64,000 bases of DNA from Flavobacterium anhuiense (GTDB lineage: Bacteria; Bacteroidota; Bacteroidia; Flavobacteriales; Flavobacteriaceae), in contig NZ_JUIV01000005.1 in the NCBI RefSeq assembly GCF_004151235.1, forward strand, positions 124,001-188,000, in the 5' to 3' direction. Below are positions 15,718 to 24,877 of the stretch, piece by piece. The number at the start of each line of letters is the position of its first letter. Position 1 is the first letter of the stretch. The translations under genes and the position numbers were made by a program. Under the pieces are notes generated by a model. The model was not told the DNA's origin and did no database searches. It saw only the letters and a list, made by a program, of their open reading frames with translations.

Positions 15718-18633
15718 ATGAGAAAAAATCTACTATTTAAAATTCAAAAGCGATTTAGGCAATTATTATCTATTGCTGTTTTATTTATTTACTCCTTATC
15801 TTACTCACAATACATTACCCAGAACCTTGCTCCTACAGCAGTAATAAAAGAAGGGCTTGCTCTAGAACAATCTTCTGACGGAAGAATTTTTATAGCAGAA
15901 AGAGCGGGTATTGTAAAAGTATTCCAAAATAATGCAGTTTCTACTGTTTTTACTGTAACAACTGTTACAGACAAAGAACAAGGTTTGCTTGGACTAACCT
16001 TGCATCCAAACTTTGCTGCAAATGGCTACATTTATGTTTTTTACTCTATAAATGAAGCAAATGTAATTCGACATAGAATTGAAAGAATTAAGATTGACGC
16101 TAACAACCAAGTAATCAATAGGCAGGAAATCTTGCTTTTGGAACCCATTGGTGAGGGTTTTCATAATGGTGGTGACCTGAAATTTTTTAACGGCTATCTT
16201 TATGTAACAGTCGGTGATAGTCAGCTGAATACAAATTCACAGGACTTGGATACTTACAAAGGAAAAATTCTCCGCTTGACTGAAGACGGACAGCCAGCGC
16301 CAGGAAATCCTTATTATGGAAGCGGTTCTATACAAAGACAAAGCATTTGGGTGTACGGTTTTAGAAACCCTTGGAGATTAGTAGCCAATGAAACTGCCAA
16401 CAAACTATTTGTCTTAGACGTTGGAACTTCGTGGGAAGAAGTAAACGAAATCAGTAATCCTGCCATCCGTAATTATGCTTGGGGCCATCCGCAGGGAGGC
16501 GATGGAAAACAAACCGAAACCAACTTATTTACCAATCCAATCTTTACATATGCCACTGGAAGTATCGGAAATGCTTTGACTAATGGCGTACTTTATAATC
16601 CTGCAATATCTCGTTATCCAAATCTTCAAGGAAAATTTATCATTAAAGATTTTGTTCGAACAGAAATCAGATCGTTTGATCCAAATGTTACCGATCCCGT
16701 TTCTACGGTCTTTTTTACAGCTCCGCAACAGCAGGCTCTTGGAATGATGTTAGGCAATGACGGTTATATTTATTATTGCGCTTATGGAAATAATGGTTCG
16801 CTGATTAAGCTGGATTATATAGAAACTGCAGCACCAACAATCGTAAACCATCCGCTTTCTCAATCTATAATGGAAACCAATCCCGTGACTTTTACAGTTT
16901 CTGCAAGCGGAACTGGTTTAACCTATCAATGGCAATATAATAATGCCAATATAAGTGGGGCAACTGGTGCAAGTTTTACCATTCCAAACGTAACAACAGC
17001 AAATGCCGGAAATTATAGAGTCATAGTCACCAATACCGCGGGAAATGTAACCAGTAATCAAGCAGTATTAACGGTAACGCCATTTAGCAATGCACCTACG
17101 GTTTCTATTGTTTCTCCATTACCAACATTAAAATGGAATGCTGACGATATTATTTATTTCGAAGCCACAGCTAATGATGTTGAAGACGGAGCACTACCTG
17201 CAAGTGCTTTTTCGTGGAGCATGGATCTTTTTCACGAAGACGTTCCAGGAGCAGGACATTCGCATCCAGGAGCAAGTCCACAGGGTATAAAATCAGGCAA
17301 TTTTACGGCTTCTAACCAAGGCGAAAAAACACCAAATGTTTGGTATCGCTTTACGGTAAAAGTAACCGATAGCAACGGATTGACGGCAACAAGTTTTGTA
17401 GACATTAAACCGAATTTGGTTGACGTTACGGCAGCAAGTTCGCCAGTGCCCCTAAATTTAGAATTCAACCAAAAACCAGTTACTGCGCCTTCTACAAAAC
17501 AAGTTGTAGCCAATGCTGCTTTACAGACTCTAAACGCGCCAACACCACAGTATGTAGGCAATATCCGCTATGATTTTGATCATTGGAGTCAAGGCGGAAC
17601 GGCCAATCAAACCTTTAAGGCTCCAGCCTCAGGAGCAATTACCTATACCGCATTTTATACCCCAACTACACTTCAAAATGCACCTTATCAGGGAATAATT
17701 GCGCAAATACCTGGAATTATAGAAGCCGAAAATTATGATATTGGCCCAGAAGCTATTTTCGATATCAATGCTGGCGGAGATACGGCTTACAGACCAGGCG
17801 ACCGTGTTGGAACTGAAGCTTGTAACGAAGGCGGATTCAATTTGGCTTATGTCGTAAAAGATGAATGGCTGAAATATACCGCCAAAGTAAATACAACAGG
17901 AAATTACGCGATAAATTTAAGAATTGCTACTCCTTACAACACCAGAAAACTACATTTAAAAGTAGATGGCACAAACCTAACTGGAACTGTCAATATACCT
18001 AATACAGGAGGTTTTCAGAACTGGCAGACTGTCGCAATTCCTAATATAGCTTTGACACAAGGAACTCATGTGATCACTTTATATTTTGAAGAAAATGATA
18101 TCAATGTCAATAAAATGGAATTTGTCCTTTCAGGAAGCACCACTGCTCCTATTGCCGATTTTGAATACAGTCCGCAAATGGGATGTTTGAATACTGCTGT
18201 CACCTTTACTTCGGTTTCTGTAGGCACTGTTGATTCTTATTCATGGAATTTTGGCGCTGGAGCGCAACCGCAAACTGCAACTGGAATTGGTCCGCATTCT
18301 GTTATTTTTTCTACAGAAGGAGATCGAGAAATTTCTTTAACTGTTACTAATTCAAATGGAAGCAACACAAAAAAAGTTACTTATGACGTCCATAATTGTA
18401 ATCTTGGAGTAGAAAATCCAGATGCAGAATCCAATAAAATTATCATTTATCCAAATCCTTCAAAAGGAATATTTCATTTATCAAAAGAGCTAGAATGGAC
18501 TATTTATTCAGTTACAGGAAGTAAAATTAAACAGGGAACAGGAAATGTTATTTCAATCTCAGAATATCCTGCAGGCATTTATTTCATAAAATCAGACACA
18601 ACCAGTAAAGCCATGATAATCAGCAAACAATAA
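15718..18633 (+). CDS. type IX-secreted PQQ-type sugar dehydrogenase-like protein with Ig, CBM6-like and PKD modules
   Basis: A modular secreted protein of 971 residues. After a signal peptide (about 1-30, LFIYSLSYS) comes a glucose/sorbosone dehydrogenase-type beta-propeller (about 35-350: LALEQSSDGRIFIAERAG, EGFHNGGDLKF, GFRNPWRLVAN, LDVGTSWEEVNE). Next are an Ig-like domain (about 370-453, YQWQYNNANISGATGASF), a Bacteroidota-type fold with GAGHSHPGASPQG (about 456-568), and a CBM6-like carbohydrate-binding module (about 660-805, IPGIIEAENYD and DEWLKYTAKV). A PKD domain (about 811-892) and a type IX sorting domain (about 905-971, IIYPNPSKGIFHLS to the end) complete it. The protein is expected outside the cell, oxidising sugar residues bound by the CBM. 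No PQQ synthesis genes are nearby. Confidence 0.88.
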   Translation: MRKNLLFKIQKRFRQLLSIAVLFIYSLSYSQYITQNLAPTAVIKEGLALEQSSDGRIFIAERAGIVKVFQNNAVSTVFTVTTVTDKEQGLLGLTLHPNFAANGYIYVFYSINEANVIRHRIERIKIDANNQVINRQEILLLEPIGEGFHNGGDLKFFNGYLYVTVGDSQLNTNSQDLDTYKGKILRLTEDGQPAPGNPYYGSGSIQRQSIWVYGFRNPWRLVANETANKLFVLDVGTSWEEVNEISNPAIRNYAWGHPQGGDGKQTETNLFTNPIFTYATGSIGNALTNGVLYNPAISRYPNLQGKFIIKDFVRTEIRSFDPNVTDPVSTVFFTAPQQQALGMMLGNDGYIYYCAYGNNGSLIKLDYIETAAPTIVNHPLSQSIMETNPVTFTVSASGTGLTYQWQYNNANISGATGASFTIPNVTTANAGNYRVIVTNTAGNVTSNQAVLTVTPFSNAPTVSIVSPLPTLKWNADDIIYFEATANDVEDGALPASAFSWSMDLFHEDVPGAGHSHPGASPQGIKSGNFTASNQGEKTPNVWYRFTVKVTDSNGLTATSFVDIKPNLVDVTAASSPVPLNLEFNQKPVTAPSTKQVVANAALQTLNAPTPQYVGNIRYDFDHWSQGGTANQTFKAPASGAITYTAFYTPTTLQNAPYQGIIAQIPGIIEAENYDIGPEAIFDINAGGDTAYRPGDRVGTEACNEGGFNLAYVVKDEWLKYTAKVNTTGNYAINLRIATPYNTRKLHLKVDGTNLTGTVNIPNTGGFQNWQTVAIPNIALTQGTHVITLYFEENDINVNKMEFVLSGSTTAPIADFEYSPQMGCLNTAVTFTSVSVGTVDSYSWNFGAGAQPQTATGIGPHSVIFSTEGDREISLTVTNSNGSNTKKVTYDVHNCNLGVENPDAESNKIIIYPNPSKGIFHLSKELEWTIYSVTGSKIKQGTGNVISISEYPAGIYFIKSDTTSKAMIISKQ

Positions 18634-18724
18634 TTTCATTTTATAAGATTTTTATAGTATATTAGAGTCCCTAAAGTATAGTTGCTTTTAAAGTTTTGCA
18701 TCAGTTCATTTTAAAATAATAAAA

Positions 18725-20635
18725 ATGATGGAATCAAAAATACCCGAAGGACCACTTTCAGAAAAATGGAGTACTTATAAATCGAAAGCCAAACTGGTAA
18801 ATCCGGCAAATAGAAAAAAGCTTAATATTATAGTCGTTGGTACAGGTCTTGCAGGAGCTTCATGCGCTGCATCCTTGGCAGAACAAGGCTATAATATTAA
18901 GTCTTTTTGTTTTCAAGACTCTCCTAGACGTGCACATTCTGTTGCTGCACAAGGTGGTGTAAATGCTGCCAAAAACTACAAAAATGATGGCGATAGTACT
19001 TTCAGAATGTTTTATGACACCATTAAAGGCGGCGATTTTAGATCTCGTGAGGCCAATGTATATCGTTTAGCCGAATGTTCTGCCGCTTTAATTGATCATG
19101 CTGTAGCACAAGGCGTTCCTTTTGCCCGCGAATATGCTGGCTATTTAAATAACAGATCTTTTGGAGGTGTTCAGGTTTCTCGAACTTTTTATGCCAGAGG
19201 CCAAACCGGACAGCAGCTTTTATTGGGTGCTTATCAAGCTTTAGAACGTCAAAATGCTTTAGGAAAAGTAGCATTATATACCCGTCATGAAATGCTGGAA
19301 TTGGTTGTTATTGATGGCAAAGCCAAAGGCATAATTACAAGAAATCTTGAAACAGGAAAATTAGAGCGTCATGCTGCAGACGCCGTTGTACTGGCTTCTG
19401 GCGGTTACGGAAAAGTATATTATTTATCGACTCTGGCGATGGGCTGCAACAGCTCTGCCGTATGGAGAGCACACAAAAAAGGCGCATTTATGGCTGGTGT
19501 AAGCTGGATTCAATTTCATCCTACTTCATTGCCACAGCATGGTGAAAATCAATCGAAACTGACCTTAATGTCGGAATCGCTTCGAAATGACGGACGTATT
19601 TGGGTTCCCAAAAAAGCCGCAGACGACCGAAATGCAAATGCCATTCCAGAAGAAGAACGTGATTATTATTTAGAACGCCGTTATCCTTCTTTCGGAAATC
19701 TTGCTCCTAGAGATATTTCGTCAAGAGCCGCAAAAGAAAGAATTGATGCCGGTCATGGCGTTGGACCTATGAAAAATGCAATCTATCTCGATTTCTCAGA
19801 TGCCATAAAAGCGCAGGGAAAAGATAAAATAGAAGCCAAATACAGTAATCTTTTTGCTATGTACGAAAAGATTACAGGAATAAACGCTTACAAAGAACCA
19901 ATGCTGATTTCGCCTTCAGCGCATTTTACAATGGGCGGACTTTGGGTCGATTATGAGCTTATGACTACGATTCCAGGCTTGTTTGCTTTAGGTGAAGCCA
20001 ATTTTGCCGATCATGGAGCAAATCGTCTTGGGGCAAATTCACTGCTTCAGGCTTGTGTCGATGGTTATTTTATTGCTCCCTACACTATTCCGAACTATTT
20101 GGCAGGCGAATTGAATTTGCCTAAACCTGATATTTCGCATCCCGCATTTGAAGAAGCTGAAAAAACTGTGAGAAGACAGCTGGATCGCTTTTTACATACC
20201 AACGGAACACTTTCTGCAGATTATTTCCATAAAAAAATAGGACGTCTTCTTTACGAAAATTGCGGTCTTTCACGAAGCAGAGAAAAACTGGAAGAAGCAA
20301 TAGTCGAAATTCGAGAACTCAAAGCTTCATTTGAAAAAGATCTCAGAATTACTGGCGATAACACTTTAAACAGCGAACTTGAAAAAGCTGGACGGATTGC
20401 AGATTATATAGAATTGGCCGAATTAATGTGTTACGATGCCTTACAGCGTGAAGAATCTTGCGGTGCACACTTTAGAGAAGAATATCAAACTGTTGACGGC
20501 GAGGCCGTCCGAAACGATGATGAATTCTGTTATGTATCTGCCTGGGAATGGAAAGGTTTAAATAACGAACCTGAACTCCATAAAGAACCTCTAAAATTTG
20601 AAGCGGTAGAACTTGCAGTGAGAAGCTATAAATAA
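18725..20635 (+). CDS. sdhA: succinate dehydrogenase/fumarate reductase flavoprotein subunit
   Basis: This 636-residue flavoprotein begins with a short lead and the dinucleotide-binding fold [20 protein letters not shown]. His71 in [18 protein letters not shown] is the residue that covalently holds FAD in this family. [18 protein letters not shown] and [13 protein letters not shown] contribute the dicarboxylate site; [20 protein letters not shown] is the conserved C-terminal FAD-contact region. Residue spacing follows the long Bacteroidota/epsilon type. The partner iron-sulfur gene follows after 50 bases. No cytochrome b (sdhC) gene is found directly upstream, where Flavobacteriia normally keep it. 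The second codon is also ATG (18728) and equally possible as the start. Confidence 0.92.
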   Translation: MMESKIPEGPLSEKWSTYKSKAKLVNPANRKKLNIIVVGTGLAGASCAASLAEQGYNIKSFCFQDSPRRAHSVAAQGGVNAAKNYKNDGDSTFRMFYDTIKGGDFRSREANVYRLAECSAALIDHAVAQGVPFAREYAGYLNNRSFGGVQVSRTFYARGQTGQQLLLGAYQALERQNALGKVALYTRHEMLELVVIDGKAKGIITRNLETGKLERHAADAVVLASGGYGKVYYLSTLAMGCNSSAVWRAHKKGAFMAGVSWIQFHPTSLPQHGENQSKLTLMSESLRNDGRIWVPKKAADDRNANAIPEEERDYYLERRYPSFGNLAPRDISSRAAKERIDAGHGVGPMKNAIYLDFSDAIKAQGKDKIEAKYSNLFAMYEKITGINAYKEPMLISPSAHFTMGGLWVDYELMTTIPGLFALGEANFADHGANRLGANSLLQACVDGYFIAPYTIPNYLAGELNLPKPDISHPAFEEAEKTVRRQLDRFLHTNGTLSADYFHKKIGRLLYENCGLSRSREKLEEAIVEIRELKASFEKDLRITGDNTLNSELEKAGRIADYIELAELMCYDALQREESCGAHFREEYQTVDGEAVRNDDEFCYVSAWEWKGLNNEPELHKEPLKFEAVELAVRSYK

Positions 20636-20636
20636 A

Positions 20637-20685
20637 ATGGTGAATTGTAAATTGTAAATTATTAATTCATAACTCATAATTATCT
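20637..20685. repeat. low-complexity spacer with ATTCATAACTCATAAT words
   Basis: The spacer between the two dehydrogenase subunit genes is built of near-tandem GAATTGTAAATTGTAAATT and ATTCATAACTCATAATTA words. Complementary words recur at 32271-32310 (ATTATGAGTTATGAATTGTGAGTTATGAATT), so this is another dispersed spacer repeat of the genome. Confidence 0.45.
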
Positions 20686-21432
20686 ATGAAACTTTATCTA
20701 AAAATATGGCGACAGTTTAATTCTTCTTCAAAAGGAGAAATGACCGATTATGAAATTGATGGAGTGTCAGAACATATGTCGTTTCTAGAAATGCTGGATC
20801 TTTTGAACGAATCTCTTATTCAAAATGGCGAACGCGTAATAGAATTTGACCATGACTGTCGTGAAGGAATCTGCGGACAATGTGGGGTCATGATTAACGG
20901 ACGTGCTCACGGACCTCTTAAAAACACTACAACCTGCCAGCTTCACATGAGGAGTTTTAAAGATGGTGACACCATTTATATTGAGCCTTTTCGCGCAAAA
21001 GCTTTTCCCGTTTTACGCGATTTAAAAATTGACCGCAAAGCATTTGATTCTATTATCGCTTCGGGAGGTTTTATTGGTGCTTCAACAGGTCAGGCGCCAG
21101 AAGCAAACAGTATTCCGATCTCGTATGAAACCGCCGAAGCCGCTTTTGATGCCGCTGCCTGCATAGGATGCGGAGCTTGTGTAGCTTCTTGCAAAAATGC
21201 CAGCGCTGCCCTATTTGTGGGCGCCAAAATAACGCATCTAGCACTTTTACCGCAAGGAAAATTAGAAGCGCCCAAACGTGCTGTTTCTATGGTAAAACAA
21301 ATGGATGAAGAAGGTTTTGGAGCTTGTTCGGATACAAGAGCGTGCGAAATCGAATGTCCACAGGCAATTTCGGTGCTTTCAATTGCCAAAATGAATTTAG
21401 AATACATGAAGGCTTTGACTTTTAGGAAGTAA
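20686..21432 (+). CDS. sdhB: succinate dehydrogenase/fumarate reductase iron-sulfur subunit
   Basis: A 248-residue protein with the three iron-sulfur cluster sites. Cys58, Cys63, Cys66 and Cys84 (CREGICGQCG) fit the 2Fe-2S ferredoxin domain. Cys159, Cys162, Cys165 and Cys169 (CIGCGACVASC) fit 4Fe-4S. Cys214, Cys220 and Cys224 (CSDTRACEIECP) complete a 3Fe-4S-type pattern. It passes electrons between the flavoprotein and a membrane quinone-reactive subunit not encoded here. It follows the flavoprotein gene in the same operon and is terminated by a repeat hairpin. Confidence 0.93.
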   Translation: MKLYLKIWRQFNSSSKGEMTDYEIDGVSEHMSFLEMLDLLNESLIQNGERVIEFDHDCREGICGQCGVMINGRAHGPLKNTTTCQLHMRSFKDGDTIYIEPFRAKAFPVLRDLKIDRKAFDSIIASGGFIGASTGQAPEANSIPISYETAEAAFDAAACIGCGACVASCKNASAALFVGAKITHLALLPQGKLEAPKRAVSMVKQMDEEGFGACSDTRACEIECPQAISVLSIAKMNLEYMKALTFRK

Positions 21433-21445
21433 GTTTTTTTTTGCC

Positions 21446-21504
21446 GCTAAGGCTCTAAGGCGCAAAGCTTTTCGTTTAAAACTTTGCGCCTTAGCGTCTT
21501 TGCG
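21446..21504. repeat. interspersed inverted repeat, GCGCAAAG family (copy 1)
   Basis: CTAAGGCGCAAAG (21456-21468) and CTTTGCGCCTTAG (21482-21494) are exact complements, each extended by degenerate GCTAAGG / GTCTTTGCG words. It follows sdhB directly and could terminate it. Related half-words (TTAGCGCCTTTGTGGCAAAA at 21600-21619) and CCTTCGACTCCGCTCAGGA (about 21539-21557), which I recall as a common flavobacterial spacer word, lie alongside. Confidence 0.7.
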
Positions 21505-21624
21505 AGATTAAATATACTCTAAATACATTGCGTTTATCCTTCGACTCCGCTCAGGAAGACAAACCGCACCAACATTTTTCAATAAAAAAACTTTGTGTCT
21601 TAGCGCCTTTGTGGCAAAAAAAAC

Positions 21625-22374
21625 TTAAACCGTAAAATAAGGCGTCAGGATATCTTCAAAATTATATAACCCTTTTTCTTTCTCTTTAAGATTTTCAGCC
21701 ACAAAAATAACTCCGTTTCCAAAAGCTTCTCTTGAAATTGATTCGTGAATTAAACGCACGGTTTGAAAAGGAAAACCAAAAATAACTTCATGTTTACCTA
21801 CAATTCCTCCTGCCCTAACCGAATTGATGTTTTCTTTATCTACATCAAGCGCTTCTGCTATTTTTACTGCTGTTCCAGATGTTCCTTGTTTCGTTTTAAA
21901 ATGTTCTTCGTTCACTTCAATATCCACCCAAGGTGCAATTTTCTTTAAAAACTTGGCTGCAAACAATAAATAGTTGACTCCCAAAGTAATATTTGGCGAC
22001 CAAAATACAGTAGTCTTTTTCGAAAGCTTTTTTAGAAAGGCAAGCTCTTTATCTTTATAATGAGAAATTGCAGAAATAATTTTTACTTGCTTTTTTGCAG
22101 CTACTTCTCCATACGTATATATTCCTTGATGCGACGAAAAATCTATAATGACATCAACGGGATGTTTTTCTAATAATTCTTCAATAGATGTTTTTGAACT
22201 AGAATAAATTAAGCCGGGTTCTTCTGACTGCACTCCAAAAAATTCTGGAACCGATCTGTGTTCTAAAACCGTACTTTGACGTAAAACCCATTCTAAACAG
22301 AATTTTTTATTTTCTAATAATATTGAAGCTACTGATTTTCCAGTTTTTCCGAATCCGATTAATCCTATTTTCAT
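21625..22374 (-). CDS. dihydrodipicolinate reductase-like protein (DapB paralogue with altered active-site motif)
   Basis: A 249-residue protein from the ATG at 22374 (MKIGLIGFGKTGKSVAS); another ATG two codons earlier is possible. The N-terminal Rossmann loop, the VIIDFSSHQGIYTYG segment and SPNITLGVNYLL follow the DapB plan. In DapB the active-site region reads HHRHKxDAPSGTA. Here it reads EEHFKTKQGTSGTA, so the first catalytic His is Glu and the substrate-binding Lys is shifted. SGTA and the C-terminal GKHEVIFGFPFQTVRLIHES are kept. It may be a real reductase with a changed substrate or a divergent lysine/diaminopimelate enzyme. It stands alone, with a perfect 10-bp inverted repeat upstream of its start. 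Confidence 0.75.
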   Translation of the reverse strand: MKIGLIGFGKTGKSVASILLENKKFCLEWVLRQSTVLEHRSVPEFFGVQSEEPGLIYSSSKTSIEELLEKHPVDVIIDFSSHQGIYTYGEVAAKKQVKIISAISHYKDKELAFLKKLSKKTTVFWSPNITLGVNYLLFAAKFLKKIAPWVDIEVNEEHFKTKQGTSGTAVKIAEALDVDKENINSVRAGGIVGKHEVIFGFPFQTVRLIHESISREAFGNGVIFVAENLKEKEKGLYNFEDILTPYFTV

Positions 22375-22732
22375 AAGCATTTATTTTTTTTATGGGCGAA
22401 GCTTGCCCGGTTGAAAATATTGATATTGTAAGGTGGTCAATATCAATTCTTTTTTTTTTGTGAAGGTTTTAGAACCGTCTGTTCATAAAAATAGGAAAAT
22501 CATAACAGAACTGCCAATTAAAATTGGTTTTTATAACAATAAAAACTTTTATTAGTACGCTTTTATTTACAAACACAAAATTGTTTTATAAAATTTTACA
22601 GATAATACCTTTTCTAAATTATTCCGTTTAAAATGTTAAAAAGTGCTTTCAAAAAATGAATTAGGCCTTGTACAACTAAACAAATTTTGACTAGATTTAT
22701 GACCTGATATCCCAAATAAACATCAGTAAGTA
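22375..22732. other. gene-free stretch with two hairpins
   Basis: No ORF worth naming is present. Two structures stand out. ATTGATATTG / CAATATCAAT (22419-22428 and 22438-22447) is a perfect 10-bp inverted repeat with a 9-base loop, running into a long T tract. CCAATT-AA-AATTGG (22514-22527) is followed by TTTTTA. Both have a U-tract on the plus strand, as intrinsic terminators do, although no plus-strand gene precedes them. The first could instead be an operator for the DapB-like gene. The rest is plain AT-rich sequence. Confidence 0.5.
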
Positions 22733-23164
22733 ATGGCCTACAACAATAACGGACTGCTTCGTTTTTTAGATGCTCAGAACAAATTGTATTTGACAGCTCT
22801 AGACGAAATAAAGAAAGGTAAAAAAGAATCTCCTTGGATGTGGTTTATATTTCCGCAGATAAAAGGAATGGGTTCTAATGATACATCCAAATTTTACGAA
22901 ATCAAAAATGCCGATGAGGCAATTGCTTTTTTTGAACACCCGATTTTAGGAAAACACCTTATAGAAATCACTTCTGAACTTATCAAAAAGGAAGAAAATG
23001 TTTCTGATATCTTTGAAAGCATAGATATAGAAAATCTTCAATCGTGCATGACTTTGTTTGCCAGCGTTCAAAATACAGAAACTATTTTTCAGGAAGTGCT
23101 TCATAAATACTTTAACGGTTCTTCTGATTTTCATACGCTGCAGCTATTATATAGTAATCTCTAA
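22733..23164 (+). CDS. DUF1810 domain protein
   Basis: A 143-residue soluble protein with the DUF1810 features: RFLDAQNKLYLTALDEIKKG near the start, then PWMWFIFPQIKGMG, FEHPILGKHL and DFHTLQLL at the end. The domain is of the calpastatin-like helical type found in many bacteria, with no proven enzymatic role. Length is normal. The gene begins about 50 bases after an AT-rich spacer and is transcribed alone. Confidence 0.85.
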   Translation: MAYNNNGLLRFLDAQNKLYLTALDEIKKGKKESPWMWFIFPQIKGMGSNDTSKFYEIKNADEAIAFFEHPILGKHLIEITSELIKKEENVSDIFESIDIENLQSCMTLFASVQNTETIFQEVLHKYFNGSSDFHTLQLLYSNL

Positions 23165-23366
23165 ATTTTAGAAATATAGTATTGACAGATAAGACAAATA
23201 AGCCCGTAAAGACCTTTATAACAATGTTTTAGTATCTTTCTTTTGAAATAAAATTCATTTTAAAAAACTTAACAAACTTTAATGTAAAATAAACTGTCAT
23301 TTTACTATTTTTGGCCAAATTTTTAGAAAAATCTCAATAAAACAATACTTGTACAAATTAAAATTA

Positions 23367-23984
23367 ATGAAAAAACTACTTTTTATAAGCATTTTATTAG
23401 TCCTTGCAATTTATGTATTCAGAGAAACAGTCTATAAACCTTATCTATGGAAAGAAGCTATGGAAACTCCAGAGCATAAACTAAAACTAGGAAGTTTTGT
23501 TTTCAGTAAACAAAGAGATGAAAATGGAAATAGTGGAACAGCAAAAAAATATTTTGTTTTTAAAGTCACCGAAATAAATGGCGATTATGTACGTTTTTCG
23601 ATAGTTCGTAAATTATCTGAAAAAGGAACTATCAAATCTTCTGATTTTTCAATGCCAAGAGAAACTTATAGAAGTTTTAAACGTAATATCAAAAAAGTTA
23701 TAGTAACAGGTATTCTGCGTGAAGATTTAAATAAAGAAGGAGGACATACTGTAAACGATTATCTTTTAAAAAAATATCCTTCGTTAAAAAAATCACTTTA
23801 CTACTACGAGGAGATTCCTAAAACAGAAGAAAACATTAATGAACCGAAAGAATATTTTAATCTCATTTATTCAAAAGAGAAAATCATCGAGAAGAGAAAA
23901 CTCATTCCGTACATTGTCTCAGACAATAATGTCCCTGAACTAGCAAGGCATTTATCACAAAGAGTATGTGTAATTCTAAATTAA
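23367..23984 (+). CDS. unrecognised membrane-anchored protein
   Basis: A 205-residue protein from the ATG at 23367 (MKKLLFISILLVLAIYVFRE); an upstream TTG at 23349 is less likely. One N-terminal hydrophobic helix anchors it, with the rest outside the cytoplasm or periplasmic. The body is highly basic and charged, with KLGSFVFSKQRDENG, FKVTEINGDYVRFSIVRKL and a C-terminal section ending SQRVCVILN. I do not recognise the family. It stands alone and is closed by a strong terminator. Confidence 0.7.
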   Translation: MKKLLFISILLVLAIYVFRETVYKPYLWKEAMETPEHKLKLGSFVFSKQRDENGNSGTAKKYFVFKVTEINGDYVRFSIVRKLSEKGTIKSSDFSMPRETYRSFKRNIKKVIVTGILREDLNKEGGHTVNDYLLKKYPSLKKSLYYYEEIPKTEENINEPKEYFNLIYSKEKIIEKRKLIPYIVSDNNVPELARHLSQRVCVILN

Positions 23985-23991
23985 ACTAAGA

Positions 23992-24022
23992 ACTCCCAAT
24001 CATTATAATTGGGAGTTTTTTT
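23992..24022 (+). terminator. Rho-independent terminator
   Basis: Perfect 9-bp stem ACTCCCAAT / ATTGGGAGT with a 7-base loop and a run of seven T residues, eight bases after the stop codon of the preceding gene. Confidence 0.9.
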
Positions 24023-24128
24023 GTGAAAGTTTTCATCAAAGAGAATCCCTTTCTAAACCTATTCTGAATAATTTTTTGAGAAACGAGTAATAATTTTATT
24101 TTATTTAGAATTAATATAAATAAACTTT

Positions 24129-24136
24129 TATATTTG
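24129..24136 (+). promoter_or_regulatory. promoter -7 box TATATTTG for the sigma-factor operon
   Basis: TATATTTG matches TAnnTTTG. A TTTA word about 21 bases upstream (24104-24107) may be the -33 element. The predicted start of transcription lies about 65 bases ahead of the sigma-factor ATG at 24210. Confidence 0.45.
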
Positions 24137-24209
24137 CCGCTTTCTGAGCAAAATTGAGTTGTTTCTAAAATTTAATTAATATTGCTTTTTTGAATGTAAA
24201 TATCGTTTA

Positions 24210-24809
24210 ATGAATAAGAATGTCCGTTTCGAATTAGATCTTTTCCATTCCTTTAAGGAAGGTGACGAAACTGCATTCAATTTTTTTTACGATAAATATT
24301 TTAGAAGAATCCAATCTTTCAGCGTTCAGTTTATCTATGATCAGGACGAAGCTGAAAACCTGGCTCAGGAAGCCTTACTACACTTATGGCAAAATAGAGA
24401 AAATGTAGAATCCATTAACGGAATTCAAGCTTTCTTATTTACTTATGCCAAATCAAAATGCTTGAATTTAATCCGCCATAACAAAGTGAAGGACAAATTC
24501 AAAAACGACCTCTTAAACCATAAAGAAAGAGAACTGAACATTGAAGTTCTAAACTCAATTCAGTTCGATCCTTTAGAATTAACTGAACTAGAACGAATTA
24601 TTCAGGAATCTATCAGTGATCTGCCTCCAAAAACTAGAGAAGTTTTTATTAAAAAACGCTTTGAGAATAAAAAAAATGCAGAAATCGCCGAAGAATTAGG
24701 AGTTTCATTAAAAGCTGTCGAAGCCCACATGACAAAGGCTTTGAAACTTTTAAAATCCAGATTATCTGATTATTTGTTCTTAATTTTTGTACTTATTTAT
24801 AATAATTAA
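24210..24809 (+). CDS. ECF RNA polymerase sigma factor, FecI-like
   Basis: A 199-residue sigma-70 family member with only regions 2 and 4. Region 2 is at about residues 9-75 (FKEGDETAFNFFYDKYFRRI, EAENLAQEALLHLWQNRE) and region 4 at about 125-185 (LPPKTREVFIKKRFENKKN, IAEELGVSLKAVEAHMTKAL). It is followed 68 bases later by a FecR-like anti-sigma gene and then a SusC carrying an STN domain, the full set for surface signalling. An inducer binding at the outer membrane should release this sigma factor to transcribe the SusC/SusD locus. Confidence 0.93.
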   Translation: MNKNVRFELDLFHSFKEGDETAFNFFYDKYFRRIQSFSVQFIYDQDEAENLAQEALLHLWQNRENVESINGIQAFLFTYAKSKCLNLIRHNKVKDKFKNDLLNHKERELNIEVLNSIQFDPLELTELERIIQESISDLPPKTREVFIKKRFENKKNAEIAEELGVSLKAVEAHMTKALKLLKSRLSDYLFLIFVLIYNN

Positions 24810-24877
24810 GAATAAAAAGATAGGGTATTTTAATTCTGAGGTGTACTTATAATGAAGAGAAGTTTTAAAAAGCAGAT

